From assembly GCF_003569805.1 (NCBI RefSeq), contig NZ_KZ984051.1, positions 1,219,606 through 1,283,605 of the forward strand: 64,000 nucleotides of DNA, in the 5' to 3' direction. The position numbers were made by a program, and so were the translations under genes. The stretch comes from Microbacterium halotolerans (GTDB taxonomy: Bacteria; Actinomycetota; Actinomycetes; Actinomycetales; Microbacteriaceae). The notes under the pieces were generated by a model. The model was not told where the DNA came from, searched no databases, and saw only the letters and a list, made by a program, of their open reading frames with translations. Below, piece by piece: positions 56,498 through 64,000 of this stretch; positions within the stretch are counted from its first letter, which is position 1; every line of letters begins with the position of its first letter.

Positions 56498-57462
56498 GTG
56501 CGGCGATCGTGAAGGGGAGCGCACCGGATGATGCAGGCGCCGCACCGGACACGGATGCGGCTCGGCCCAGCGCCGTGGATGAGGGGATCCGGCGCATCCG
56601 GTTCGACATCGGCTACGACGGCACCGAGTTCAAGGGGTGGGCGCGGCAGCCGGGGATGCGCACGGTGCAGGGCGTCCTCGAGGACGCCCTCGCACGGGTG
56701 GCCGGCTCGACGGTGCGGCTCACCGTCGCGGGGCGCACCGATTCGGGCGTGCACGCGACGGGGCAGGTCGCTCACGCCGACCTGACGCCGGATCAGTGGG
56801 AGCGCGTCACGCGCCGGCGCCGCATCGACAAGGCCCGCGAGCACGCCGGCGCAGAGGCGGACCGCGACCCCGCGTCCCTGCTGGCGCACAGGACGATGGG
56901 CGTGCTCGGACAGTACTCCGACGTCGCTGTGACGCGAACGTCGACCGCGCCCGACGGCTTCGACGCGCGCTTCTCCGCGGCGTGGCGGCGCTACGAGTAC
57001 CGCATCGCCGACCGGACAGCGGGCTACGACCCTCTTCAGCGGGTGCGCACGACGCGCGTCAGGAGCAGGCTCGACGCCGACGCGATGGACCAGGCGGCCC
57101 GCGGGCTCATCGGCCTGCACGATTTCGCCGCGTACTGCAAGCCGCGTCCCGGCGCCACGACCATCCGGACCCTGCTCGAGTTCGAATGGCGGCGCGATGA
57201 GCAGGGCATTCTCATCGCGAACGTCAGAGCCGACGCGTTCTGTCACTCGATGGTGCGGGCGCTGGTCGGCGCGTGCGTCGCCGTGGGGGAGGGGCGTCTC
57301 GCACCCGGCGATCTCGAGGTGCTGCGCGACGAGCTCGTGCGCACGAGTGCGTTCATGGTGCAGGAGGCGCGAGGCCTTACGCTGACCGATGTCGGCTACC
57401 CGGCCGACGAGCTGCTGGCCCTGCGAGCCGAGCAGACCCGCAACCGTCGCGACCGCGACTGA
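56494..57462 (+). CDS. truA: tRNA pseudouridine synthase A
   Basis: 322 residues from the GTG reading VSAAIVKGSAP, which overlaps the mtnN stop (GTGA). Makes pseudouridine at tRNA positions 38-40. The catalytic aspartate is in GRTDSGVHATGQVAH; IGYDGTEFKGWARQPG and FCHSMVRALVGACVAVGEG are family blocks. About 35 extra N-terminal residues precede the core, and an insertion lies near residues 105-130. Usually next to rplQ in Actinobacteria; here separated from it by the surface-protein island. A small hairpin (GGCCGG / CCGGCC, 57591-57605) follows. Confidence 0.94.
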   Translation: MSAAIVKGSAPDDAGAAPDTDAARPSAVDEGIRRIRFDIGYDGTEFKGWARQPGMRTVQGVLEDALARVAGSTVRLTVAGRTDSGVHATGQVAHADLTPDQWERVTRRRRIDKAREHAGAEADRDPASLLAHRTMGVLGQYSDVAVTRTSTAPDGFDARFSAAWRRYEYRIADRTAGYDPLQRVRTTRVRSRLDADAMDQAARGLIGLHDFAAYCKPRPGATTIRTLLEFEWRRDEQGILIANVRADAFCHSMVRALVGACVAVGEGRLAPGDLEVLRDELVRTSAFMVQEARGLTLTDVGYPADELLALRAEQTRNRRDRD

Positions 57463-57666
57463 CCGTGAGGTGCGCCCAGGGCGGTCCCGGTGCTGAGCGC
57501 AACGCAGTCGAACCGACGTCGTGTTCGTCGCCGGGCCCGACGTGCCTGGGCCGCTACGGGCCGCACTCCTCGCATCGACTGCGTCGTGCCGGCCGGCAGC
57601 CGGCCGATCGCGGCGTGCGTCGACGACATGTGCGCAGTTCGGCGTCCGGAGGTGCGGTCCGAGGCG

Positions 57667-57680
57667 TAGCGTTGCGAGCA
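57667..57680 (+). promoter_or_regulatory. Candidate -10 box for a leaderless transcript
   Basis: TAGCGT (57667-57672), then seven bases to the ATG at 57680. No Shine-Dalgarno sequence; same spacing pattern as at 4641, 36524 and 55799. Confidence 0.45.
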
Positions 57681-58378
57681 TGAAGGTGCTCTCGTACAAC
57701 CTCCGCAAGCATGCAGCCGCCGGAGAGCTCGGGCGGCTGGTCGAAGGCTACGAGCCCGACGTGCTCTGCCTGCAGGAGGCCGACGTGTCGGATCTGCCTG
57801 ACCGCGTGCAGGGACTTCGACAGGCGGCCGCGACGGACAACAACCGGCTCGGCCTCGCCGTCTACTACCGCGAGAACACGTACCGGCTCGTCGACAGCGT
57901 CTCGCTGGGGCTGAAGAAGTCGCTGCACGACATCGTGCTGCGCCCCGCGCACGAGCGGCTGCTGGGCGTGCAGCTGCACGACATCGACGCCGGCCGGGAG
58001 GTGACCATGGCGTCGTTCCACGCCGCACCGCTGACCGCGCTGAACTCGCTGCGCCGCTCGCAGATCACCTCGGCGCTGCAGGCGCTCGAGCAGCTCGGGC
58101 CTGGCACGCCGACGCTGATGGTCGGCGACTACAACTATCCGATCTTCAAGGAACGCCTCGGCGATCGCGTGCGCGAGCACGGCTACGACCTCACGCTCAG
58201 CGATTCGCGCACCTATACGCGCTACCGCTACTTCCGCGGGCACTACGACTTCGTCACCTCGCGACTGCTCTCGATCGGCGACGTGCAGACTCTGCCGAAG
58301 GGAACGAGCGACCATCTGCCGATTCTCGTCGAGGCCGACTACCGGATGGGCATGACGGGCAGAATCCAGCTCGTGTGA
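57680..58378 (+). CDS. Endonuclease/exonuclease/phosphatase-fold protein
   Basis: 232 residues from the ATG reading MKVLSYNLRKH; the longer frame upstream lies in non-coding DNA. Fold signatures: VLSYNLRKH at strand 1, DVLCLQEADV (metal-binding Glu), MVGDYNYP (catalytic Asp/Asn) and a C-terminal SDHLPILVEA (catalytic Asp-His). Substrates of the family range from DNA to phospholipids and inositol phosphates, so the role cannot be given. No signal peptide, so it acts in the cytoplasm. Monocistronic and convergent with cysN. Confidence 0.85.
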   Translation: MKVLSYNLRKHAAAGELGRLVEGYEPDVLCLQEADVSDLPDRVQGLRQAAATDNNRLGLAVYYRENTYRLVDSVSLGLKKSLHDIVLRPAHERLLGVQLHDIDAGREVTMASFHAAPLTALNSLRRSQITSALQALEQLGPGTPTLMVGDYNYPIFKERLGDRVREHGYDLTLSDSRTYTRYRYFRGHYDFVTSRLLSIGDVQTLPKGTSDHLPILVEADYRMGMTGRIQLV

Positions 58379-58420
58379 CCCCGGATGGCCGGATGCCGTT
58401 GGCCGCGAGCCATCAGGCGA

Positions 58421-58508
58421 CGCGCGTTCGGCAACAGAATGCGCGCAGCTCAACAGACTCTGCGCTGGACCATGTTCGGGAACGCGCGTTCTGTTGCGCA
58501 GTGTGCGC
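58421..58508 (+). repeat. Three-armed palindromic element of a second sequence type
   Basis: Between convergent genes. Arms: CGGCAACAGAATGCGCG (forward), CTCAACAGACTCTGCGC (forward, degenerate) and GCGCGTTCTGTTGCGC (inverted). On the minus strand the arm order is forward, inverted, inverted, as in the 72-bp family, but the arm sequence is unrelated. Only one copy is in the window. Confidence 0.6.
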
Positions 58509-58539
58509 GGGCATCGGATGCCCGGCCTCGGCCGGTGCC

Positions 58540-59793
58540 CTACTCCGCTGAGGTGATCGTTCCCGCCGCGACGGTCGAGTTGGTCGACTCGTCGATCAGG
58601 ATGAACGACCCGGTCTCGCGGTTCGACGCGTAGGGATCCGCCACCAGGGGCGTCGTGACCCTCAGAGCGACGCGGCCGATGCCGTTCAGGCGCAGCTGGT
58701 CGGCCGCCTGATTGCGGTGCAGCGTGTTCACGTCGAGCTCGTAGTGGAGCTCCTTGACCACGCAGCGCGCCTCGCGGGTGCCGTGCAGCACCGTGTACTT
58801 CCTTCCCGGGACGAGGGGCAGCGCCTCGTCCATCCAGCACACCATGGCATCGATGTTCTGCGACACGTGCGGCTGGTTGTGCGGTCGGGCGACCACGTCT
58901 CCGCGGGAGATGTCGATCTCGTCCTCGAGGCGGATCGTGACGCTCATCGGCGGGAACGCCTGCTCGATCTCGCCGTCGGCCGTGTCGATGGCCTTCACAC
59001 GTGAGGTGAGGCCGCTCGGCAGCACGATGACCTCGTCGCCCTTCCGGATGAGTCCGCTCGCCACCCGGCCGGCGTAGCCGCGGTAGTCGAGCACGTCGGA
59101 CTGCTGAGGTCGGATGACGTACTGCACGGGGAAGCGCACGTCCTGCAGATTGCGATCGGCTCCGATGTACACGTTCTCGAGGTGGTGCAGCAGTGAGGTG
59201 CCCTCGTACCACGGCATGTTCTCGCTGCGTGTGACGACGTTGTCGCCGTTGAGCGCCGAGAGCGGAATCGCCGTGATGTCGGTGATGTTCAGCTTCGCGC
59301 TGAAGTCGAGGAAGTCCTGGCGGATCTCGTCGAACACCCGCTCGTCGTAGTCGACGAGGTCCATCTTGTTCACCGCGAGCACGACGTGCGGTACGCGCAG
59401 CAGCGACGCGATCGTCGCGTGGCGGCGGGACTGCTCGAGCACGCCCTTGCGCGCGTCGACGAGCACGACCGCGAGGTCGGCGGTCGATGCGCCTGTGACC
59501 ATGTTGCGCGTGTACTGCTGGTGGCCCGGAGTGTCGGCGATGATGAACTTGCGCTTGGGAGTCGCGAAGTAGCGGTAGGCGACGTCGATCGTGATGCCCT
59601 GCTCGCGCTCGGCGCGGAGGCCATCGGTGAGCAGCGACAGGTCGACGTACTCGTTTCCGCGGCTCCTGCTCGTCTCCTCGACGCTGAGCAGCTGGTCCTC
59701 GAAGATCGACTTCGAGTCGTACAGCAGTCGGCCGATCAGCGTGCTCTTGCCGTCGTCGACGGAGCCGGCCGTGGCGAATCGCAGCATGTCCAT
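58540..59793 (-). CDS. cysN: Sulfate adenylyltransferase subunit 1 (GTPase)
   Basis: 417 residues. The GTPase subunit that drives formation of APS from ATP and sulfate by CysD. Motifs intact: GSVDDGKSTLIGRLL (P-loop), REQGITIDVAYRYF, DTPGHQQYTRNM and VNKMDLVDYD; EF-Tu-like domains II and III follow. No APS kinase domain is fused, unlike NodQ/CysNC, and a separate cysC lies 3 kb away. One base separates the start from the cysD stop (TGAGATG), so the two are coupled. Confidence 0.96.
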   Translation of the reverse strand: MDMLRFATAGSVDDGKSTLIGRLLYDSKSIFEDQLLSVEETSRSRGNEYVDLSLLTDGLRAEREQGITIDVAYRYFATPKRKFIIADTPGHQQYTRNMVTGASTADLAVVLVDARKGVLEQSRRHATIASLLRVPHVVLAVNKMDLVDYDERVFDEIRQDFLDFSAKLNITDITAIPLSALNGDNVVTRSENMPWYEGTSLLHHLENVYIGADRNLQDVRFPVQYVIRPQQSDVLDYRGYAGRVASGLIRKGDEVIVLPSGLTSRVKAIDTADGEIEQAFPPMSVTIRLEDEIDISRGDVVARPHNQPHVSQNIDAMVCWMDEALPLVPGRKYTVLHGTREARCVVKELHYELDVNTLHRNQAADQLRLNGIGRVALRVTTPLVADPYASNRETGSFILIDESTNSTVAAGTITSAE

Positions 59794-59794
59794 C

Positions 59795-60706
59795 TCAGAA
59801 ATACCCCTGCTTCTTCCGGTCCTCCATCGCGGCCTCGCTCACGCGGTCGTCGCCGCGCGTCGCGCCGCGCTCGGTGATGCGCGTCGCCGCAACCTCGTCG
59901 ATGATCTTGTCGACCGTGTCGGCGTCGCTCTCGACGGCTGCAGTGAGGGTCGCGTCCCCCACGGTGCGGTAGCGCACCGTCCGCTTCGAGACCTCCTCGC
60001 CCTCTCGGGGCAGGCAGAAATCGTTGGCCTCGAACACCATGCCGTCGCGCACGAAGGTGTCGCGCTCGCGCGCGAAGTAGATCGGCGGAATCGCGACCTC
60101 GTCCTCCTTGATGTACTGCCAGATGTCGAGCTCGGTCCAGTTCGAGATCGGGAACACCCTGATGGACTCACCGGGGTGCACGCGCCCGTTGTACAGATCC
60201 CAGATCTCGGGGCGCTGGTTCTTCGGGTCCCACTGGCCGAACTCGTCGCGGAAGCTGAACACACGCTCCTTGGCCCGGGCCCGCTCCTCGTCGCGGCGGG
60301 CGCCGCCGAGCATGGCGTCGAAGCCGTTCTTCTCGACCGTGTCGAGCAGCACCGGCGTCTGGATGCGGTTGCGCGACCCGTTCGGCTCTTCCCGGACCAG
60401 GCCGCGCTCGATCGCCTCAGGCACAGAGCCGACGATCAGGCGGAGGCCGTTGCGGGCCACGTGCTCGTCGCGGAAGTCGAGCACTTCGGGGAAGTTGTGA
60501 CCGGTGTCGATGTGCACGACGGGGAACGGCAGCCGCGCCGGGGCGAACGCCTTCAACGCGAGGTGCAGCATCACGAGGGAGTCTTTGCCGCCGGAGAACA
60601 GCAGCGCCGGCTTCTCGAGCTGCGCGGCCACTTCCCGGATGATGTGGATCGATTCGGCCTCGAGCTGCCTCAGCTGTGAGATCGAGTAGTTCGTTTCGGT
60701 GGGCAC
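59795..60706 (-). CDS. cysD: Sulfate adenylyltransferase subunit 2
   Basis: 303 residues from the GTG reading VPTETNYSISQLRQLE, five bases after AAAGGAG; the frame five codons upstream would place the start inside that site. Catalytic subunit that transfers AMP from ATP to sulfate. The PP-loop is LLFSGGKDSLVMLHLA; RDEFGQWDPKNQRPEIW and FPISNWTELDIWQYI are diagnostic, and KKQGYF ends the protein. Middle gene of cysQ-cysD-cysN, 11 bases after cysQ. Confidence 0.96.
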   Translation of the reverse strand: MPTETNYSISQLRQLEAESIHIIREVAAQLEKPALLFSGGKDSLVMLHLALKAFAPARLPFPVVHIDTGHNFPEVLDFRDEHVARNGLRLIVGSVPEAIERGLVREEPNGSRNRIQTPVLLDTVEKNGFDAMLGGARRDEERARAKERVFSFRDEFGQWDPKNQRPEIWDLYNGRVHPGESIRVFPISNWTELDIWQYIKEDEVAIPPIYFARERDTFVRDGMVFEANDFCLPREGEEVSKRTVRYRTVGDATLTAAVESDADTVDKIIDEVAATRITERGATRGDDRVSEAAMEDRKKQGYF

Positions 60707-60717
60707 GAGGGCTCCTT

Positions 60718-61491
60718 TCACTCCGGTTGCGCGGCGAGCGCGTCGTCGATCGCACCCAGCACGCGATCCCGGATGTCGGGGCGGCAGACCACGAGATCCG
60801 GAAGGTAGGGGTCAGGCCGGTTGTAGACGAGGTCGCTCCCGTCGAGGCGCGAGGTGTGCAGGCCGGCGGCACGCGCGATGGCGACGGGCGCCGCGCTGTC
60901 CCACTCGTACTGACCGCCGGCGTGCAGGTACGCGTCGGTCGCGCCGTTCACGACGGAGCAGATCTTCACGCCGGCCGATCCCATCGGGATGAGCTCGGCG
61001 CCGAGAGAGGCCGCCACGCGGCGGACGATCCCGGATGCGCGGCTCCTGCTGACGGCGATCCGGATCGGGGCTTCCCCGGCATCTGTGCTGCCGGCGAGGT
61101 CGGTCGACACGATCACCTCATCCGGGCCGCCGAGCGCGACCGCCCCGAGGGAGAGCGCACCATCGACGACGAGCGCGACGTGCACGGCCCAGTCGTCGCG
61201 CCCCTCGCTGTATTCGCGGGTGCCGTCGAGGGGGTCGATGATCCACACGCGCGATGCGGAGAGCCGGGCGGCGCTGTCCGCCGCCTCCTCGCTCAGCACG
61301 GCGTCTGCCGGAGCGAGTTCGGCCAGGCGCGCGGCGAGAACGGCCTGCGCACCCTGGTCGCCCAGATCCTTCAGCGACAGCCGGTCGGCGTCCGGGTTCT
61401 CGAGCCGGATGCCGACGAGCCGGGCCGCTGCCTCGGTCGCGAGGGTGCGTGCGATGGCTGCGTCGCTGCTCCCTGCGTATTCGGTGACCAC
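60718..61491 (-). CDS. cysQ: 3'(2'),5'-bisphosphate nucleotidase (CysQ type)
   Basis: 257 residues with a GTG start. Inositol monophosphatase fold: metal site SEEAADS, VWIIDPLDGTREY and the C-terminal GGQYEWDSAAPVAIA. CysQ removes the 3' phosphate from PAP, the by-product of PAPS use. First gene of the cysQDN run, so PAP recycling and sulfate activation are co-expressed. A related inositol phosphatase activity cannot be excluded, but the context favours CysQ. Divergent from the TauE/SafE gene. Confidence 0.9.
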   Translation of the reverse strand: MVTEYAGSSDAAIARTLATEAAARLVGIRLENPDADRLSLKDLGDQGAQAVLAARLAELAPADAVLSEEAADSAARLSASRVWIIDPLDGTREYSEGRDDWAVHVALVVDGALSLGAVALGGPDEVIVSTDLAGSTDAGEAPIRIAVSRSRASGIVRRVAASLGAELIPMGSAGVKICSVVNGATDAYLHAGGQYEWDSAAPVAIARAAGLHTSRLDGSDLVYNRPDPYLPDLVVCRPDIRDRVLGAIDDALAAQPE

Positions 61492-61636
61492 GGTCCTGTG
61501 CCTCGCGAACGGTTCGAATTGGGCTGCCGGCGGGGAACGCCCCTCGGCAAGTCGACCTTAACCCGGGAGCAAGCCGACCCCGGTGTCGCATGACGCCCGG
61601 TTACTCCTGGCCTCGGGAACTCTGACGGGTTTGGGA

Positions 61637-61651
61637 TACCGTCGCGAGCTA
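61637..61651 (+). promoter_or_regulatory. Candidate -10 box for the permease gene
   Basis: TACCGT (61637-61642) lies eight bases before the ATG at 61651. No Shine-Dalgarno sequence, consistent with a leaderless or near-leaderless transcript. Confidence 0.4.
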
Positions 61652-62574
61652 TGGACTGGGCGATGTCGTTCGCGGCCCTCGGAGTGGGCGTCGTGGTGGG
61701 GCTGACCGGCATGGGCGGCGGCGCGCTGATGACGCCCGTGCTGGTGCTGGGCTTCGGGGTGAACCCGTTCACAGCGGTCTCGAGCGATCTGATCACGGCG
61801 GCCGTGATGAAGCCGGCGGGATCCATCGTGCATGCGCGCAGGGGCACCGTGAACTGGGGGCTCGTGCTGTGGCTGATGATCGGCTCCGTGCCCGCCGCCT
61901 TCTGCGGGGCGCTGATCATCTCGATCCACGGTGAGGCGGCCGATGCCTCGGCATTCGTCAAGACCGCGCTCGGTGCCGTTCTGGTCCTCGCCGCCGCCCT
62001 GATCGGTCTGCGCGCCTTCATCGGAATGCGCAATCGTGCGCGCGAGCGTCGTGACGGCACGCACACGCGTCGCGAGGACGGTGCGCCACTGCGGGTGCGC
62101 AGGATCCCGACGCTGATCGTCGGCATCGTCGGCGGCCTGATGGTCGGGCTGACCTCCGTCGGGTCGGGCTCGCTCATCATCATCGCCCTGATGCTGCTGT
62201 ACCCCCTGCTCCCGATGGGGCGGCTCGTCGGCACCGATCTCGTGCAGGCCGTTCCGCTCGTGGTCGCGGCGGCCATCGGGCATCTGCTGTTCGGCGAGGT
62301 CGACTGGTCGATCGTGCTGCCGCTGATCATCGGCAGCGTACCCGGCACGATCATCGGCGCGCGCCTGTCGTCGACGCTGCCCAGCGGCATCGTGCGCCGT
62401 GCCCTCGCGCTGGTGCTGCTGGCCTCGGGGCTGCGCATGCTCGACGTGGACATCCCGTGGACGATCGCCGCGGTCTCGCTCGCCTTCGTCGCCGCAACCC
62501 TCGGCTGGATGGGGCTGCGGTCCGTGTACGGAATCCCGCCCGCCGCGCGTCGCGAGCGAAAGGCATCGGAGTGA
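61651..62574 (+). CDS. TauE/SafE family sulfite/organosulfonate permease
   Basis: 307 residues, eight predicted membrane segments in two halves around a basic cytoplasmic loop (about residues 128-152). The paired family motif is visible in both halves: GLTGMGGGALMTPVLVLGFG and GLTSVGSGSLIIIALMLL. Members move sulfite, sulfoacetate or related anions, usually outward. Placement between cysQDN and cysC supports a sulfur role, either sulfate uptake or sulfite export; direction cannot be told. It starts without a Shine-Dalgarno site. Confidence 0.88.
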   Translation: MDWAMSFAALGVGVVVGLTGMGGGALMTPVLVLGFGVNPFTAVSSDLITAAVMKPAGSIVHARRGTVNWGLVLWLMIGSVPAAFCGALIISIHGEAADASAFVKTALGAVLVLAAALIGLRAFIGMRNRARERRDGTHTRREDGAPLRVRRIPTLIVGIVGGLMVGLTSVGSGSLIIIALMLLYPLLPMGRLVGTDLVQAVPLVVAAAIGHLLFGEVDWSIVLPLIIGSVPGTIIGARLSSTLPSGIVRRALALVLLASGLRMLDVDIPWTIAAVSLAFVAATLGWMGLRSVYGIPPAARRERKASE

Positions 62575-62612
62575 GAACGCCCCGCTGCCGGACTGATCTG
62601 CGCACCCGCCGC

Positions 62613-62684
62613 CGAGATGCGCACTTCTGCGACATCCGGGCGTAAAAGCCGGCGCATCTCGACGAAAGGTGCGCATCTCGGCAG
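62613..62684 (+). repeat. Three-armed palindromic element, copy D
   Basis: 72 bp between the convergent permease and cysC genes, 13 bases from the cysC stop. Arms CGAGATGCGCACTT, GGCGCATCTCGACG and GGTGCGCATCTCGGCAG; spacer GACATCCGGGCGTA. Nearly identical to copy B although 52 kb away. Confidence 0.85.
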
Positions 62685-62696
62685 CCAGGCGTGGGG

Positions 62697-63809
62697 TCAG
62701 GGGCGCATGGCTTCCAGGATCTGCGTGACCGCGTCACCGGGTGCGACGACGGAAGCATCGATGGTGAGATCCGCGTCCGAGGGGATCTGGTACGGGTCGC
62801 TGATACCGGTGAACTCGGCGATCTCACCGGCGGCGGCCTTGGCGTACAGCCCCTTGCGGTCGCGCTCGGCGCAGACGGACAGCGGGGTGGATACGTGCAC
62901 GAGCAGGAGACGACCGTGCTGCTCGACGCGCTCGCGCATCTCGCGCCGCATCGCCTCGTACGGCGCGATCGGCGCGCAGACGGCGATGCCGCCGTGCCGC
63001 GCGATCAGGGACGCGACCCAGCCGATCCGCTGCACGTTGAGCATCCGGTCCTCGCGTGAGAAGCCGAGGCCCTTCGACAGGATGAGTCTGACCTCGTCGC
63101 CGTCGAGCAGTGTGGTCGTGCGCTCATCGGTCTCGGCGAGGCGTTCGACGAGCAGCTTCGAGATGGTGGACTTGCCGGAGCCGGAGAGCCCCGTCAGCAG
63201 GATCGCACAGCCGGGGGAGGCGGGGATCGCGGTCTCCCAGACATCGACGCGGTCGGCGACGAGCTGCTCGGCGATGTCGCGCGCGGACGCCGGATCGCTC
63301 GGCGATGGCATCACCACGACGCGGCGCCCCGCTGCCTCGACCCGGGCGATGGCTGAGGCCAGGGCGGAGGTGTCGTCGCGGTCCAGCACGATCACGGGGT
63401 CGGCGTCATCCCATCCGGCGTCCTCCGGCTCCGGCACGGTCCCGGTGATCAGCATGGCCAGGGGAACGCGGGCGAAACCGGCGGTCACACGCAGGTCCGT
63501 GCGGTCGCGGTGCCCGAGCGACCTGCGCGCCGACACCGCGCCGGACACCAGCGTCTCGCCAGGCAGATCCGGCGCCGTTCCCGCGCCGATCTGTGCGACC
63601 TCGGCCGGGTGCGGCGCAACGACGGCGACGTCATCGGCGCGGAGCTGCGCGACATCCGTGCCCTCGGCATCGTGCAGCACGATCGTCTCGCCCTGCACCA
63701 TCTCGACATCGCGAAGGCGCAGCCGAGCGCAGCCACCGTTCGCGCCGGCCAGGGCGAGCTCCACGTCGCGCAGCTGCGCGGACGACAGGGTTGCATGCAC
63801 ATCAGTCAC
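62697..63809 (-). CDS. cysC: Adenylyl-sulfate kinase with unusual N-terminal domain
   Basis: 370 residues from the GTG reading VTDVHATLSSAQ; CysC alone is usually about 175-200. The C-terminal ~180 residues are a complete APS kinase: P-loop LTGLSGSGKSTISK, DGDEVR, GFSREDRMLNVQRIGW, PIAPYEAMRREMR and ERDRKGLYAKAAAGEI. It phosphorylates APS to PAPS. The N-terminal ~190 residues have blocks like LRLRDVEMVQGETIVLHDAEG that recall a PUA-like ATP-sulfurylase domain, but no sulfurylase active site is seen. It may be a degenerate Sat-CysC fusion. CAGGAT lies six bases before the GTG, so it may also be leaderless. Confidence 0.88.
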   Translation of the reverse strand: MTDVHATLSSAQLRDVELALAGANGGCARLRLRDVEMVQGETIVLHDAEGTDVAQLRADDVAVVAPHPAEVAQIGAGTAPDLPGETLVSGAVSARRSLGHRDRTDLRVTAGFARVPLAMLITGTVPEPEDAGWDDADPVIVLDRDDTSALASAIARVEAAGRRVVVMPSPSDPASARDIAEQLVADRVDVWETAIPASPGCAILLTGLSGSGKSTISKLLVERLAETDERTTTLLDGDEVRLILSKGLGFSREDRMLNVQRIGWVASLIARHGGIAVCAPIAPYEAMRREMRERVEQHGRLLLVHVSTPLSVCAERDRKGLYAKAAAGEIAEFTGISDPYQIPSDADLTIDASVVAPGDAVTQILEAMRP

Positions 63810-63852
63810 CCGCCCATCCTGCCCTCTCACGCTCCCCGCACAACCTTCGTTC

Positions 63853-63945
63853 TCGTTCCGCGCGGAATCCAGGAGAATCCGCGTCGCCTCGGATGATTCC
63901 TGGGCAGGGAGCTTGGAGTCCGCGCATTCTCCTGGTTTCTGCGGG
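63853..63945 (+). repeat. Three-armed palindromic element of a third sequence type
   Basis: Upstream of cysC. Arms: GGAATCCAGGAGAATCCGCG (forward), CGGATGATTCCTGGG (inverted, degenerate) and CGCGCATTCTCCTGGTTTC (inverted). Arm order matches the 72-bp family but the sequence is unrelated. One copy in the window. Confidence 0.5.
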
Positions 63946-64000
63946 GTCTGCAGGCGGCGCCGGATGAGCGGTGCGGTCGATCCTGCGCTGAGCAGGCGGC

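Noticed and set aside
63964..64000. Possible start of a further gene (ATG reading MSGAVDPALSRR)
   Set aside because: Only 12 codons are visible before the window ends and no ribosome binding site precedes it.
1..64000. CRISPR arrays, prophage, IS elements, tRNA or rRNA genes
   Set aside because: Looked for regularly spaced identical repeats, transposase or phage proteins and tRNA-like cloverleaf ends; none found. The only tandem repeats are inside protein-coding genes.

Overview
The window comes from a high-GC Gram-positive actinobacterium, almost certainly a member of Microbacteriaceae and probably Microbacterium. This is judged from GC-rich codon usage, EF-Tu and ribosomal protein sequence style, LAXTG-type cell-wall sorting signals, TANNNT-type -10 boxes with apparent leaderless starts, and the str/S10/spc/alpha ribosomal gene order. 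No genome-level identification was possible.

Layout. 1-5.3 kb: four genes of unassigned function, three of them membrane proteins, the first cut by the window edge. 5.3-10.0 kb: str operon (rpsL, rpsG, fusA, tuf) with a strong promoter and an internal hairpin. 10.1-12.9 kb: an MFS transporter and a convergent UDP-glucose dehydrogenase. 13.4-29.7 kb: S10-spc-alpha translation block (rpsJ to rplO, secY, adk, map, a DsbA-like thioredoxin protein, infA, rpmJ, rpsM, rpsK, rpoA, rplQ). rpsN (S14) is missing from its usual rplE-rpsH slot.

29.8-54.1 kb: an accessory surface-protein island between rplQ and truA, which are often neighbours in Actinobacteria. It holds four giant secreted proteins (about 1,400, 2,130, 1,251 and 1,084 aa). 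Each has a signal peptide, repeated Ig-like domains and the same LAVTG sorting signal. An AraC-family and a large LuxR/MalT-like regulator lie beside them, with an LLM-type oxidoreductase in between. No sortase is in the window. The four are likely adhesins or stalk-like wall proteins anchored by a class E sortase encoded elsewhere.

54.1-64 kb: an amino acid:cation symporter facing an mtnN-truA pair across a tandem-palindrome control region; an endonuclease/exonuclease/phosphatase-fold protein; and sulfate activation genes (cysQ-cysD-cysN on the minus strand, a TauE/SafE permease on the plus strand, and an adenylyl-sulfate kinase with an unusual N-terminal extension). Together these would import or export a sulfur oxyanion, make APS and PAPS, and recycle PAP.

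The most unusual non-coding signal is a family of 71-72 bp three-armed palindromic elements (four copies at gene ends). Two further single-copy elements of unrelated sequence also carry three related arms.
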